A stretch of 64,000 nt of DNA from an uncultured bacterium (GCA_905215555.1 CAJMQU010000013.1:1-64000), one strand, 5' to 3'; shown: positions 7,927 to 16,821, numbered from the stretch's first letter. Notes: generated from the sequence alone by a model not told the origin. Numbers and translations: made by a program.

Positions 7927-8339
7927 CCACATTTATCACTTCCATAATATTCCATGCTGTACATATCAAACCCTTTAGCCCAAGTCACTATTCGGTTTAA
8001 TACGTTCCTTTGTCTATATATCCAAAACGGACTAAACCTATTTGTACCGATAGCAAGATAAGTGCTTGCGAAAAGAAAAAGATTGTTTCTCTTTTCGCAG
8101 GCTTTATTTTTGCGGATAGTCTGCCTTTTGTTACCTTTGTACTCGAAGCCCACCACTAAGCGAATTTCTTCGTTTTTTTTTGTTACTATTTTGTTACCCA
8201 CTATTAGTAATATGTGGGTTTCTTTATTGATACTCAGTGAATTATGGCTGATGTTGTATAATATGTGGCAGAATCTGATAAATAGCTGGCAACTGTGGAA
8301 GAAGAGGAAAAAAGAGGAATAAAGCGTTGCGTAGCAGTT
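7927..8339. other. Right-end region of the element, mostly non-coding
   Basis: 413 bases without a secure gene. It holds a perfect 10-bp inverted repeat TGCGAAAAGA / TCTTTTCGCA (8067-8076 with 8090-8099), several copies of GTTAC (8130-8200), a -7-like box TACCTTTGT (8132-8140) and a possible 36-codon frame at 8212. The inverted repeat and GTTAC copies may be integrase or excisionase binding sites near attR. The exact junction was not found. Confidence 0.4.
8212..8322 (+). CDS. Possible 36-residue Trp-rich small protein or gene remnant
   Basis: ATG 8212 opens a 36-residue frame with a hydrophobic N-terminal half, four Trp residues and a basic tail (WKKRKKEE). A -7-like box TACCTTTGT lies 72 bases upstream. 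It could be a small membrane peptide, the surviving 3' end of a chromosomal gene split by the element, or chance. It converges on the GT2 gene, whose stop is 18 bases away. Confidence 0.25.
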   Translation: MWVSLLILSELWLMLYNMWQNLINSWQLWKKRKKEE

Positions 8340-9287
8340 CTATTCTTCATATCCCAGTTTCTTTTCGTTATAGTCGGATGCCAGATATGCAGGGCGTCCT
8401 TTGGTTTCCTTGAAGATGCGTCCCACGTATTCGCCTATAATGCCGAGTGAGAATAACTGGACACCTCCCAAAAACAGGATTACTACAATCAGGGTAGGGA
8501 AACCTGCCGTCTGGTCGCCATAAAGAATCGTCTTTATAAGAAAATAAAGAGCATAGAAAAAGCTGGTTGTGGCAAACAACATTCCACAAATGGTGGCAAT
8601 CCGCAACGGAGAGGTTGTAGAAGAGGTGATGCCTTCGATGGCAAGATTCAGTAGTTTGAAAAAGCCCCAGGAAGATTGTCCTGCAAGACGGTCACCGCGG
8701 TCGAATTCAATACCTTTTTTATTATAGCCTATCCAGCAAAATAAGCCTTTGGTATATCGTTCGTGTTCACGCATGTGGCGGAGGGCGATTACGCAACGAC
8801 GGTCGAGCAGACGGAAATCTCCCACATTTGGCAAAATGTCTATTCGGCTCATCTTTTGCAGAATACCGTAGAAGGCAAGAGAGAGGTGGCGGCGCAACCA
8901 GCTTTCCTCTCCACGGCTGCGGCGTTTGGCGTAGATGTCATCATATCCTTCTTCCCAATATTGCAACATTTTGTCTACCAGTTCGGGAGGATCCTGAAGG
9001 TCGGCGTCCATAATTACGCAACAGTCTCCCGTAGTATAGTCGAAACCTGCTAGCATGGCAATTTCTTTACCAAAGTTGCGGGATAGATTCACATAGTTCA
9101 CTCGTTGGTCTGTTTGCCGTAGCTGCCGTATGCTGTCGAGGGTGCGGTCGGTGCTCCCGTCATTTATAAACAAAATTTCCCACTCATAATGGTTATGGCG
9201 GTTAGTCAGTTTCAAAAGGCGCTCATACAACATGGAAAGTGTTGCTTCTTCGTTATGAACCGGAATTAGTAAAGTAACTTTTTTCAT
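8340..9287 (-). CDS. Glycosyltransferase family 2, GtrB/DPM1-like, with two C-terminal membrane helices
   Basis: 315-residue enzyme that would transfer a sugar from a nucleotide donor to undecaprenyl (polyprenyl) phosphate at the inner membrane. The GT2 fold is clear: VTLLIPVHNEEATL at the N terminus, INDGSTDRT near residue 42, and the metal-binding DADLQDPPEL near residue 96. Two hydrophobic helices (about 230-255 and 265-290) match the GtrB/ArnC/CsbB group. It lies downstream of gtrA on the same strand, with its own -7 box in the 73-base gap. With GtrA and the ArnT-like gene it could form a lipid-linked sugar pathway that decorates LPS or another surface glycan. Confidence 0.9.
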   Translation of the reverse strand: MKKVTLLIPVHNEEATLSMLYERLLKLTNRHNHYEWEILFINDGSTDRTLDSIRQLRQTDQRVNYVNLSRNFGKEIAMLAGFDYTTGDCCVIMDADLQDPPELVDKMLQYWEEGYDDIYAKRRSRGEESWLRRHLSLAFYGILQKMSRIDILPNVGDFRLLDRRCVIALRHMREHERYTKGLFCWIGYNKKGIEFDRGDRLAGQSSWGFFKLLNLAIEGITSSTTSPLRIATICGMLFATTSFFYALYFLIKTILYGDQTAGFPTLIVVILFLGGVQLFSLGIIGEYVGRIFKETKGRPAYLASDYNEKKLGYEE

Positions 9288-9313
9288 TTCACATATGAAT
9301 CTGAGAAAACTTC

Positions 9314-9322
9314 ACAAATATA
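9314..9322 (-). promoter_or_regulatory. -7 box of the GT2 gene
   Basis: Read on the minus strand, TATATTTGT fits TAnnTTTG, 27 bases before the GT2 start. Confidence 0.6.
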
Positions 9323-9360
9323 TCAATTTTGGCGAAGTTCAGGGCATGATTTGCATAAAA

Positions 9361-9741
9361 TCATGTTTTTCTTCCTTTAAAAACAAATCTGACCAATAAA
9401 AAGTTGATCGGGATGGCGATGGCAAATACCGGTATGGGAGCTAAGGGTTTTGAAAGTCCCAACCATAAGAAAAGGTTCAGCAGTCCCATGTGGAGTAGAT
9501 AGTTGAACAGGTGCGCACCACCGAATCCCAAAGCTTTCCCCCATGAAGGTTTACGGCTGAAGGTGAAATAGGCACTGAGATAAAAATTGGCAATGAAACT
9601 GACGATGTAGCCGATGGTATAAGCTATATTTACGTAAATGAACCATTGAAGTATATAATACAGTCCATAGTGTATTGCTGTGGCTATGATGCCTACTATC
9701 GCAAAGCGTACGAATTCCGGGAGTTGTCTCAGTTTTTTCAT
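9361..9741 (-). CDS. GtrA-family membrane protein (putative polyprenyl-linked sugar flippase)
   Basis: 126-residue protein with four hydrophobic helices and the GtrA/DPMS signature: VRFAIVGIIATAIHYG at the start, YTIGYIVSFIANFYLSAYFTF in helix two, and a basic C terminus (RFVFKGRKT). Family members are thought to flip undecaprenyl-phosphate-sugar across the inner membrane for a GT-C transferase. The neighbours fit that job: a GtrB-like GT2 just downstream on the same strand and an ArnT-like GT39 divergent from it, 104 bases away. Confidence 0.9.
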   Translation of the reverse strand: MKKLRQLPEFVRFAIVGIIATAIHYGLYYILQWFIYVNIAYTIGYIVSFIANFYLSAYFTFSRKPSWGKALGFGGAHLFNYLLHMGLLNLFLWLGLSKPLAPIPVFAIAIPINFLLVRFVFKGRKT

Positions 9742-9788
9742 CTTATTAATTTGAAGCAGTAAAGTTAGGCATTGTTACAGAATAATTG

Positions 9789-9797
9789 TACTTTTGC
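9789..9797 (+). promoter_or_regulatory. -7 box of the ArnT-like gene
   Basis: TACTTTTGC fits TAnnTTTG, 48 bases before ATG 9846, in the divergent gap with gtrA. Confidence 0.6.
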
Positions 9798-9845
9798 GGG
9801 CAGAAAACATTATAAAAACATTATAATAGTATATAACAGAAGAAT

Positions 9846-11558
9846 ATGTCGGAAAGAAAAAAAGCAGTTTGGTTTCTGATGATACTGGGCGCACTGGTAA
9901 TAATTCCCTTTTTGGGAGAAACTATTTTTTATTCGAAAGGAGAACCTCGTGAAGCAATTGTGGCTTATACAATACTTGAAAGCGGGAATTGGGTACTTCC
10001 GCTGAACTACGGGACGGATATGGCTTACAAACCACCATTTCTTTATTGGTGCATTGCCCTTTTTTCTGCTATACTGGGAGGAGTCACGGAGTTTTCTTCG
10101 CGTTTGCCATCAGCCGTTTTCTTTCTTGCCATGCTTTGGGTATTCTTTGACTTTTTTGCTAAGCGAAAGGATTTAAAGACTGCTTTTCTGGCTTCCATAT
10201 TGCTTTTGACTTCTTTTGAAGTGCATCGTGCGGCGGTGGCCTGTCGGTTGGATATGGTGCAGGTATCACTGATTGTGATTTCGCTGTTGTTGTTGTATCG
10301 TTGGGATGAGAAGAAGTGTCATACTGTGCCGTGGCTGGCAATTCTGTTAATGGCTTGTGGCTCTTTGACGAAAGGGCCGGTTGGATCTATTTTCCCTTGC
10401 ATGGTGATCGGGGTTTATCAGTTGATGCGCGGTCGTTCTTTCTGGAAAACATTCTCTTCGCTGGCTGGTATCGGGCTACTTTCACTGGTACCTCTGGCTA
10501 TCTGGTTTTGGGCGGCATACCGGCAAGGCGGAACAGAATTCTCTGACTTGATGCTTGAGGAAAATACGGGTCGGTTCTTCCGTAAGATGTCCTATGCATC
10601 TCATGAGAATCCACTTTGGTATAACTTCCTCACCTTGATTTGGGGATGGATTCCTTGGACGCTGGTTATGTTGCTCTCATTATTCTGTCTGAAGTGGAAA
10701 AATATGTGTTGGTTGCCTGAAGGAAATACTTTTGGCCAGCGTTTGAAGAATGCCTGGACAAAGTTCCGTAATCAGTCTCCTTTGCAATTGTTTATATGGT
10801 TGGCTATCCTGCTTATTTTTATTTTCTATTGTATACCAAAGAGCAAGCGTAGTGTTTATCTGCTCCCCATTTATCCGTTTATGGCAGTGCTGATGGCCGA
10901 ATATCTGTTGGCGTTGGTTCAGCGTGGGGCGAAAGTGTTTAAAGTTTCGGCTATGATTTTTGCTTCTTTGGCTCTGCTGCTTACAGTCGTTTTTGTGGCT
11001 GTAAGGTTGGGACTGATACCGGACAGTGTTTTCGGGACAGGTCGGCATGCAGCTGAGAATGTTGCTTTCATGCATGCTCTGGAACAAGTGTCTCTTTCTG
11101 TTCCTAAGTGGTGTCTGGTAGCGCTTCCGTTTGTTGCATCAGTCTGCACATGGATGGGAGTGGCAAAGCGTGCCGGTGCTTACTCTTTATTATATAGTAT
11201 TGCAGGATGCATCTTTTGCATGTTTGTTTCTTTGGATGGTGTGTACCAGCCTACGGTATTGGCAGTCAAGTCGGACAAGAACCTGGCCGGGCAGATTAGG
11301 GAAGTTGTTCCTCAGGGCACGGTCTATTCGTATGATGATATGAGTTTCTATTGTGCAAACTACTATATGAATGATCAAATGAGGCACTTTGAAAAGGAAT
11401 TACCGTCCGAAGGATTCGTGGTTTCATCCGAGAAGATGAACAAGCGGTTATTGGAGGAATTCAGTGATACATACGAGTTTGAAGAGGTTTTCCTTACACA
11501 GAAACGTAGTTGCGATTTGCGTGCTAGAATTTATATGTATAAGTTTAAAAAGAAATAA
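9846..11558 (+). CDS. ArnT/PMT-type glycosyltransferase (GT39/GT83-like)
   Basis: 570-residue integral membrane GT-C transferase with about 11-12 hydrophobic segments. The first periplasmic loop has the family motif: KGEPREAIVAY near residue 32, where the acidic residue is the expected catalytic base, followed by YKPPFLYWC near 62. The last 130 residues are a soluble periplasmic domain. It would move a sugar from polyprenyl phosphate to lipid A, LPS or a protein on the periplasmic face. The divergent GtrA/GT2 genes could make and flip its donor. It is directly joined to the HD gene (TAA then ATG without a gap), so the two are probably cotranscribed. Confidence 0.9.
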   Translation: MSERKKAVWFLMILGALVIIPFLGETIFYSKGEPREAIVAYTILESGNWVLPLNYGTDMAYKPPFLYWCIALFSAILGGVTEFSSRLPSAVFFLAMLWVFFDFFAKRKDLKTAFLASILLLTSFEVHRAAVACRLDMVQVSLIVISLLLLYRWDEKKCHTVPWLAILLMACGSLTKGPVGSIFPCMVIGVYQLMRGRSFWKTFSSLAGIGLLSLVPLAIWFWAAYRQGGTEFSDLMLEENTGRFFRKMSYASHENPLWYNFLTLIWGWIPWTLVMLLSLFCLKWKNMCWLPEGNTFGQRLKNAWTKFRNQSPLQLFIWLAILLIFIFYCIPKSKRSVYLLPIYPFMAVLMAEYLLALVQRGAKVFKVSAMIFASLALLLTVVFVAVRLGLIPDSVFGTGRHAAENVAFMHALEQVSLSVPKWCLVALPFVASVCTWMGVAKRAGAYSLLYSIAGCIFCMFVSLDGVYQPTVLAVKSDKNLAGQIREVVPQGTVYSYDDMSFYCANYYMNDQMRHFEKELPSEGFVVSSEKMNKRLLEEFSDTYEFEEVFLTQKRSCDLRARIYMYKFKKK

Positions 11559-12095
11559 ATGTCACCTGTTACGATCATTGATAAATATTATCCGGAAGAT
11601 AATGAGCAGAAACATATCTTGTTGGTACATAGCCGTCTGGTGGCTGAAAAGGCATTGTGGATTGCTGATCGCCATCCGGAACTTCAATTGGATAAAGACT
11701 TTTTATATGAAGCCGGTATGTTGCATGACATCGGTATTTTTCTGACCGATGCTCCGGGCATCTTCTGTTTTGGAGATCAACCTTATATTTGTCACGGTTA
11801 TCTTGGAGCTGATTTGATGCGTCGGGAAGGTTATCCGCGCCATGCGCTGGTATGCGAAAGACATACGGGCGCAGGGCTTTCGCTGGACGATATCACAGTG
11901 CAGAATCTGCCTGTGCCTCATCGGGATATGCTTCCGGTAAGTTTGGAAGAACAGGTCATTTGCTTTGCTGATAAGTTCTATTCTAAAACTCATTTGGAAC
12001 GGGAAAAAAACGTTGAAAAGGCGCGGAAAAGTCTTTCCTATTTCGGTAATGCAGGTTTGGAACGTTTTGATTGTTGGTGCGAACAGTTCTTGTAG
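11559..12095 (+). CDS. HD-domain hydrolase
   Basis: 178-residue soluble protein of the HD phosphohydrolase superfamily. The metal-binding pattern is present: His in LLVHSRLVAEKAL near residue 25, HD in AGMLHDIGIF near 54-55, and His residues in CHGYLGADL (about 75) and CERHTGAGL (about 100). The start codon follows the ArnT-like stop immediately, so translation is probably coupled. The substrate is not known; small HD proteins of this type act on nucleotides or cyclic nucleotides, and the pairing with ArnT gives no clear hint. Confidence 0.85.
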   Translation: MSPVTIIDKYYPEDNEQKHILLVHSRLVAEKALWIADRHPELQLDKDFLYEAGMLHDIGIFLTDAPGIFCFGDQPYICHGYLGADLMRREGYPRHALVCERHTGAGLSLDDITVQNLPVPHRDMLPVSLEEQVICFADKFYSKTHLEREKNVEKARKSLSYFGNAGLERFDCWCEQFL

Positions 12096-12140
12096 CATTC
12101 TAAATTTCTTTAAAATGGGAGATTATCCATATAATTTACG

Positions 12141-12149
12141 TACTTTTGC
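12141..12149 (+). promoter_or_regulatory. -7 box of the lptD-like gene
   Basis: TACTTTTGC fits TAnnTTTG, only 22 bases before the TTG start at 12172, which gives a very short leader. Confidence 0.6.
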
Positions 12150-12171
12150 CCCTTCAAGCGGAAACTATTAG

Positions 12172-14937
12172 TTGATTACTCCATTGAAAGCAAATACATT
12201 CATATCATTCATACTACTACTTGTCTTACTTCTGTCATCTGGCGAGGCCTTTTCACAACGTCAGCGTGGAAGAGTTGTTCCTCTCGGTACCGAACGGGTG
12301 GACACCTTTAATGTTGAAAGTGTGCAAAGAGGGGATACCTTGAAAAATGACACGGTACAGTTACAGCCTGCCAAAAAGAAGCAACCGTTGGATGCTCCGG
12401 TGATTTATGAAGCCACCGACTCCATTGTGTTCACTCAAGATGGTGTGGCCAATCTGTATGGTGACGGAAAGGTGAATTACCAGAAAATAGAGTTGGCGGC
12501 CGCCGTGATTACCATGAATATGGATAGTAGTACAGTTTATGCCTGTGGTGTGGAAGATACACTGGGCACAGTGACGGGAAAGCCGGTGTTCAAAGATGGA
12601 GATACGCCTTATGAGACTAATACCATACGGTATAATTTCAAGAGCAAGAAAGGACTTATCAGTAACGTTGTCAGCCAGCAGGGTGAAGGATATGTTACGG
12701 GTAATAATGCTAAAAAAGGTATGAATGATGAACTGTATATGAAGAGTGGGCGTTATACCACTTGCGATAACCATGACCACCCTCACTTTTATATGCAGAT
12801 GACCTATGCCAAAGTGCGTCCCAAGAAGAATGTTGTGACGGGACCTGCATACTTGGTTATTGAAGATGTACCGTTGCCTCTTGCCGTTCCGTTTTTCTTC
12901 TTCCCGTTCTCCAGTAGTTATTCATCGGGTTTCATTATGCCGAGTTATATGGACGACTCTACTCGTGGATTCGGTCTGACGGATGGTGGTTATTATTTTG
13001 CTATCAACGACAAGATAGACCTGAAACTGCGGGGGGATATTTTCACGAAAGGTTCCTGGGCGTTGAATGCAGAGACGAATTATAATGTCCGGTATAAATT
13101 CTCCGGTCTGTTCCAGGCCAGTTATCAGATTACTAAAACCGGTGATAAAGGTTTGGAGGACTATGCGGTGGCAAAAGACTTTAAGGTAGTATGGTCGCAT
13201 CGTCAGGATCCGAAAGCCAATCCTAACTCGTCATTCTCGGCCAGTGTGAACTTCTCTTCTAGTAGTTATGAGCGTACCAATATCGGTAACATGTATAACT
13301 CGCAGGCGATGACGCAGAACACTAAAACATCTAGTGTCAGCTACTCCCGCAACTTCCCCGATCAGAAACTCTCTATCGCGGCTACGGGTAACATTGCTCA
13401 GAGCATGAAAGATTCCTCTATCGCTGTGACCTTGCCGGACCTGAATATTACGCTGAGCACTATCTTTCCTTTTAAACGGAAAAAGGCGGCAGGCGATGAA
13501 AAATGGTATGAGAAGATTTCCATACGCTATAGCGGACGTCTTTCCAACAGCATCACAACAAAAGATAATCTTTTGTTTAAATCTAATCTTGTGAAGGATT
13601 GGAAGAATGGGATGAAACATGAGATACCTGTCAGTGCTACGTTTACTTTGTTTAAATACTTTAATGTGACGCCGTCTGTCAGTTATACCGAGCGTTGGTA
13701 TACCCGTAAGATTATGAAAGATTGGGATCCGAATTTGGGAACCAGTGGACAGGTGGTGAACACTGATACGGTTTATGGTTTTCACCGGGTCTATAATTAT
13801 AATGCGAGTTTGGGAGTCAATACAAAGATTTACGGTATGTATAAGCCGTTGTTTATGAAGAAGAAGGAGATACAAATACGCCACGTCATAACTCCTTCTG
13901 TGAGTATCAGTGCGGCGCCTGACTTTGGTTCTTCCCGTTTTGGTTACTACGACACTTATTTCAAACCCAATGCTGACGGAACTCAGGATACCATTGTGTA
14001 TTCTCCATATGCTGATCAGATGTTTGGAGTGCCGGGACGAGGCAGATCGGGAAATATTTCGTTCCAGATTTCTAATAACCTGGAAATGAAATATAAGGAT
14101 AAGAATGACTCTATCCGCAAGGTTAGTCTGATAGATGAATTGGGCGCCAGTATTTCATATAACACTGCAGCTCAGGTGCGTCCGTGGAGTAATTTGACCT
14201 TAAACCTGCGTTTGAAATTGAGTAAGAGCTATACTTTCAGTATGAGTTCTATTTTCGCTACCTATGCTTATGCCTTTGATAAAAATGGTAATGTAGTCCC
14301 AAGTAATCGTACCGAATGGTCTTATGGGCGTTTCGGCCGTTTCCAGGGATATGGAAACTCATTTAGCTATACGTTCAACAACGATACGTGGAAGAAATGG
14401 AAAGCATTCTTTACGGGGGAAAAGGAAGATAAGGATGAGAAGGGTAGTGGGCAGAATGATGCGGAGAATGAAGGTGACGAAACTGCCGATACAGGAACAG
14501 GAAATACATCGACTAAGCGAAAGAAAGAAAAAGCTGCTGTAGATGATGATGGTTATCAAGTGTTTAAAATGCCTTGGTCCATCAATGTGAGTACGGGCTT
14601 TAATATAACGGAAGACACATCGAAACCGATCAATAGAAACAGTATGCGCTATCCGTATAAATTTAGTCTGAATGCCCTCAATATTAATGGTAATGTCAAG
14701 ATTTCCAATAAGTGGGCTGTCAGCTTTAATTCTGGTTACGACTTTAACGCTAAGCAAATAGTGCAGACTACTTTTAATATCACGCGTGACTTACACTGTT
14801 TCAGCATGTCTGCCAGCCTTTCTCCTTTCGGTACATGGAAGTATTACAGTTTCGTGATTCGCGCTAATGCCAGTATTTTGCAAGACTTGAAATACGATAA
14901 GAAGAGTCAGACGCAGACCAACATTAAATGGTACTAA
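12172..14937 (+). CDS. lptD: LPS-assembly protein LptD (OstA/Imp family)
   Basis: 921-residue outer-membrane protein that would place LPS in the outer leaflet. A signal peptide covers about 1-29 (cleavage after FSQ). An OstA-type jellyroll, from about 75 (APVIYEATDSIVF, NLYGDGKVNYQ) to 200, is followed by a large beta-barrel ending in an aromatic residue (IKWY), as barrels do. Bacteroidetes LptD is longer than the E. coli protein (about 784). Residues 748-795 form a very charged Lys/Asp/Glu/Thr linker that is probably an exposed loop. No ATG is available: a stop lies immediately upstream of TTG 12172 and the next start candidate is TTG 12184. It has its own -7 box and stands alone after the ArnT/HD pair. 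Confidence 0.88.
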   Translation: MITPLKANTFISFILLLVLLLSSGEAFSQRQRGRVVPLGTERVDTFNVESVQRGDTLKNDTVQLQPAKKKQPLDAPVIYEATDSIVFTQDGVANLYGDGKVNYQKIELAAAVITMNMDSSTVYACGVEDTLGTVTGKPVFKDGDTPYETNTIRYNFKSKKGLISNVVSQQGEGYVTGNNAKKGMNDELYMKSGRYTTCDNHDHPHFYMQMTYAKVRPKKNVVTGPAYLVIEDVPLPLAVPFFFFPFSSSYSSGFIMPSYMDDSTRGFGLTDGGYYFAINDKIDLKLRGDIFTKGSWALNAETNYNVRYKFSGLFQASYQITKTGDKGLEDYAVAKDFKVVWSHRQDPKANPNSSFSASVNFSSSSYERTNIGNMYNSQAMTQNTKTSSVSYSRNFPDQKLSIAATGNIAQSMKDSSIAVTLPDLNITLSTIFPFKRKKAAGDEKWYEKISIRYSGRLSNSITTKDNLLFKSNLVKDWKNGMKHEIPVSATFTLFKYFNVTPSVSYTERWYTRKIMKDWDPNLGTSGQVVNTDTVYGFHRVYNYNASLGVNTKIYGMYKPLFMKKKEIQIRHVITPSVSISAAPDFGSSRFGYYDTYFKPNADGTQDTIVYSPYADQMFGVPGRGRSGNISFQISNNLEMKYKDKNDSIRKVSLIDELGASISYNTAAQVRPWSNLTLNLRLKLSKSYTFSMSSIFATYAYAFDKNGNVVPSNRTEWSYGRFGRFQGYGNSFSYTFNNDTWKKWKAFFTGEKEDKDEKGSGQNDAENEGDETADTGTGNTSTKRKKEKAAVDDDGYQVFKMPWSINVSTGFNITEDTSKPINRNSMRYPYKFSLNALNINGNVKISNKWAVSFNSGYDFNAKQIVQTTFNITRDLHCFSMSASLSPFGTWKYYSFVIRANASILQDLKYDKKSQTQTNIKWY

Positions 14938-14943
14938 AAAAAG

Positions 14944-14978
14944 AAATGCATCGCCTGCATAAATCAGACGATGCATTT
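14944..14978 (-). terminator. Terminator of ung, probably bidirectional
   Basis: Perfect 10-bp stem AAATGCATCG / CGATGCATTT between the convergent lptD and ung genes. On the minus strand it is followed by CTTTTTTTT, so it ends ung transcription; lptD may also use it. Confidence 0.8.
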
Positions 14979-14994
14979 GATATCTTTATCCGTT

Positions 14995-15657
14995 TTACCA
15001 GATAATTGCCTGTTCTCCGTGTTCTTTCAGATAGTCATTTGTTCTACTGAAATGTTTGTTCCCAAAGAATCCATTGTAAGCGGATAAGGGAGAAGGGTGT
15101 GCGGAAGACAGTACTAAATGCTTGTTACGGTCTATGAAAGCACCTTTGCGTTGTGCGTATGATCCCCAAAGGATGAATACAAGGTGTTCACGCTGTTCAG
15201 CAAGAGTGCGGATAGCTGCATCAGTGAACGTTTCCCAGCCTTTGTTTTGATGAGAACCTGCCTGGTGTGCACGAACGGTCAGGGTCGCGTTCAGAAGTAG
15301 GACGCCTTGTTCCGCCCAACGTGTTAGGTTGCCTGTAGTAGGCGCATCGGTACCGATGTCATCTTTTATTTCCTTAAATATATTAATCAGTGAAGGAGGA
15401 AAGCGAACTCCGTCATTGACGGAAAAACATAATCCATGAGCTTGTCCGGGACCGTGATAAGGATCCTGTCCAATGATAACTACCTTAACTTTGTCGAACG
15501 GGCAAAGATTGAAAGCATTGAATATCAGCTTTCCCGGAGGATAAATCGGATAGTGGGCGTATTCTTCCCGTACAAAATCAGTTAGTGTACGGAAATAGTC
15601 TTTTTCAAATTCCGGCTCCAAATGTGCTTTCCAACTTTCTTCTATCTGAACATTCAT
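14995..15657 (-). CDS. ung: Uracil-DNA glycosylase, family 1
   Basis: 220-residue cytosolic base-excision enzyme that removes uracil from DNA. The water-activating motif GQDPYHG (about 64-70), the uracil-binding stretch LLLNATLTVR (about 120) and the DNA-intercalation loop HPSPLSA (about 188) are all present, and the length equals that of E. coli Ung (229). It follows asnA on the same strand with a 93-base gap and may share its transcript. Nothing unusual. Confidence 0.97.
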   Translation of the reverse strand: MNVQIEESWKAHLEPEFEKDYFRTLTDFVREEYAHYPIYPPGKLIFNAFNLCPFDKVKVVIIGQDPYHGPGQAHGLCFSVNDGVRFPPSLINIFKEIKDDIGTDAPTTGNLTRWAEQGVLLLNATLTVRAHQAGSHQNKGWETFTDAAIRTLAEQREHLVFILWGSYAQRKGAFIDRNKHLVLSSAHPSPLSAYNGFFGNKHFSRTNDYLKEHGEQAIIW

Positions 15658-15750
15658 GATTCTGTGTGTTAAAAGTTTCGGATGCTAAGATACTATTTTA
15701 ATCTGATTTTTGTAACATGGTATCGTTTTTATTTTATAGTTTTCAACATA

Positions 15751-16788
15751 CTAAATCAAGTATATATTGTGTTTCTTGCATTCCTGACGCATATCTTCCG
15801 GCCAAATGCTGGCTTGGATTTCTCCGATATGCGCTTTGCGGAGATAGAACATACACAGGCGTGACTGACCTATACCACCGCCTATAGATAAGGGTAATGT
15901 GTCGCTCATTAAACGTTTATGGAAGTAGAGTTCCAGTCGTTTTTCTTCTCCTTCTTGTTTTAATTGGCGTTGCAGGGTTGCCTTGTCTACACGGATCCCC
16001 ATTGATGAGAGCTCGATACTGCGTTGCAGTACGTGATCCCATAATAAGAGGTCACCATTCAGTCCGGGGAGGCCATTCAGTCCTTCTGAGGTATAGTCGT
16101 CGTAGTCTGGAGCACGTCCGTCATGCTTCTCCCCATTGCCCAGCTTACATCCGATACCGATAATGAATACTGCGCCATATTTCTTTGTAATGGCATGTTC
16201 GCGACATTTAGGCTCCAGATCCGGGTAAAGCTGGCGTAACTCTTCAGCATGGATGAAATGTAATTTCTGGGGCAGGCAAGGTTTGATTCCCGGATACATT
16301 TCATACACCATATATTCTGTGCGTATCATGGCTGCATAAATGCGGTTCACGATTTCTTTTAAGAACTCTACGTTGCGGTTCTCAGCAGTGATGACGCGTT
16401 CCCAGTCCCATTGATCCACGTAAAGAGAGTGCAGGTTTCCCAGCTCTTCATCCGAACGTATGGCATTCATATCCGTATAAATTCCGTATCCGGGTTCGAT
16501 ATTATAGTCTGCCAATGTCAGTCGTTTCCATTTGGCAAGAGAATGTACTACTTCGGCTTGTGCGTCTCCCAGGTCTTTGATTGGGAATGATACGGCACGT
16601 TCCACGCCATTCAAATCATCATTGATACCCATACCTTTCAATACGAAAAGTGGGGCGGTGACACGGCGTAAACGTAATTCAGACGAAAGGTTCAACTGAA
16701 AGAATTCTTTGATCTGTTTGATTCCTAATTCTGTTTGTTTTAAGTCCAATAAGGGTTTATAACCTTCTGGTTTTATCAGATAACTCAT
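15751..16788 (-). CDS. asnA: Aspartate--ammonia ligase
   Basis: 345-residue ammonia-dependent asparagine synthetase (L-aspartate + NH3 + ATP to asparagine + AMP + PPi). The class II tRNA-synthetase-like fold is recognisable from TELGIKQIKEFFQ, LRLRRVTAPLFV, NDDLNGVERAVSF and the C-terminal LPLSIGGGIGQSRLCM. Length is close to E. coli AsnA (330). A -7 box lies upstream on the minus strand at 16813-16821. The next gene on the strand is ung. Confidence 0.97.
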   Translation of the reverse strand: MSYLIKPEGYKPLLDLKQTELGIKQIKEFFQLNLSSELRLRRVTAPLFVLKGMGINDDLNGVERAVSFPIKDLGDAQAEVVHSLAKWKRLTLADYNIEPGYGIYTDMNAIRSDEELGNLHSLYVDQWDWERVITAENRNVEFLKEIVNRIYAAMIRTEYMVYEMYPGIKPCLPQKLHFIHAEELRQLYPDLEPKCREHAITKKYGAVFIIGIGCKLGNGEKHDGRAPDYDDYTSEGLNGLPGLNGDLLLWDHVLQRSIELSSMGIRVDKATLQRQLKQEGEEKRLELYFHKRLMSDTLPLSIGGGIGQSRLCMFYLRKAHIGEIQASIWPEDMRQECKKHNIYLI

Positions 16789-16812
16789 AAGTGTATACTA
16801 TGTTTTTGTCCG

Positions 16813-16821
16813 GCAAATATA
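16813..16821 (-). promoter_or_regulatory. -7 box of asnA
   Basis: On the minus strand TATATTTGC fits TAnnTTTG, 24 bases before the asnA ATG. A second copy facing the other way occurs at 16833-16841 with no gene directly in front of it. Confidence 0.6.

Larger units (their letters stand above)
1..8200. mobile_element. NBU1-like mobilizable integrated element (left end outside window)
   Basis: Gene order integrase, unknown protein, small HTH protein, ATPase, primase-like protein, hairpin-rich candidate oriT and MobV relaxase matches that described for the Bacteroides element NBU1 (intN1, orf2, orf2x, orf3, prmN1, mobN1). All genes run on the plus strand, opposite to the flanking chromosomal gene at 8340. 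No conjugation apparatus genes are present, so transfer would need a helper conjugative element. The cargo is a MATE efflux gene with visibly AT-rich coding sequence. The left end lies outside the window because the integrase is cut. The right end must fall between the MATE terminator (about 7926) and the chromosomal glycosyltransferase stop at 8340; no att core could be identified since its partner repeat is not visible. Confidence 0.82.

Noticed and set aside
7893..8201. Minus-strand 102-codon frame after the MATE gene
   Set aside because: It runs through the MATE hairpin and the 10-bp inverted repeat, and has no recognisable domain. A short real peptide cannot be fully excluded.
13231..13884. 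Minus-strand 217-codon frame inside lptD
   Set aside because: Shadow of a clear LptD coding region; no start context.
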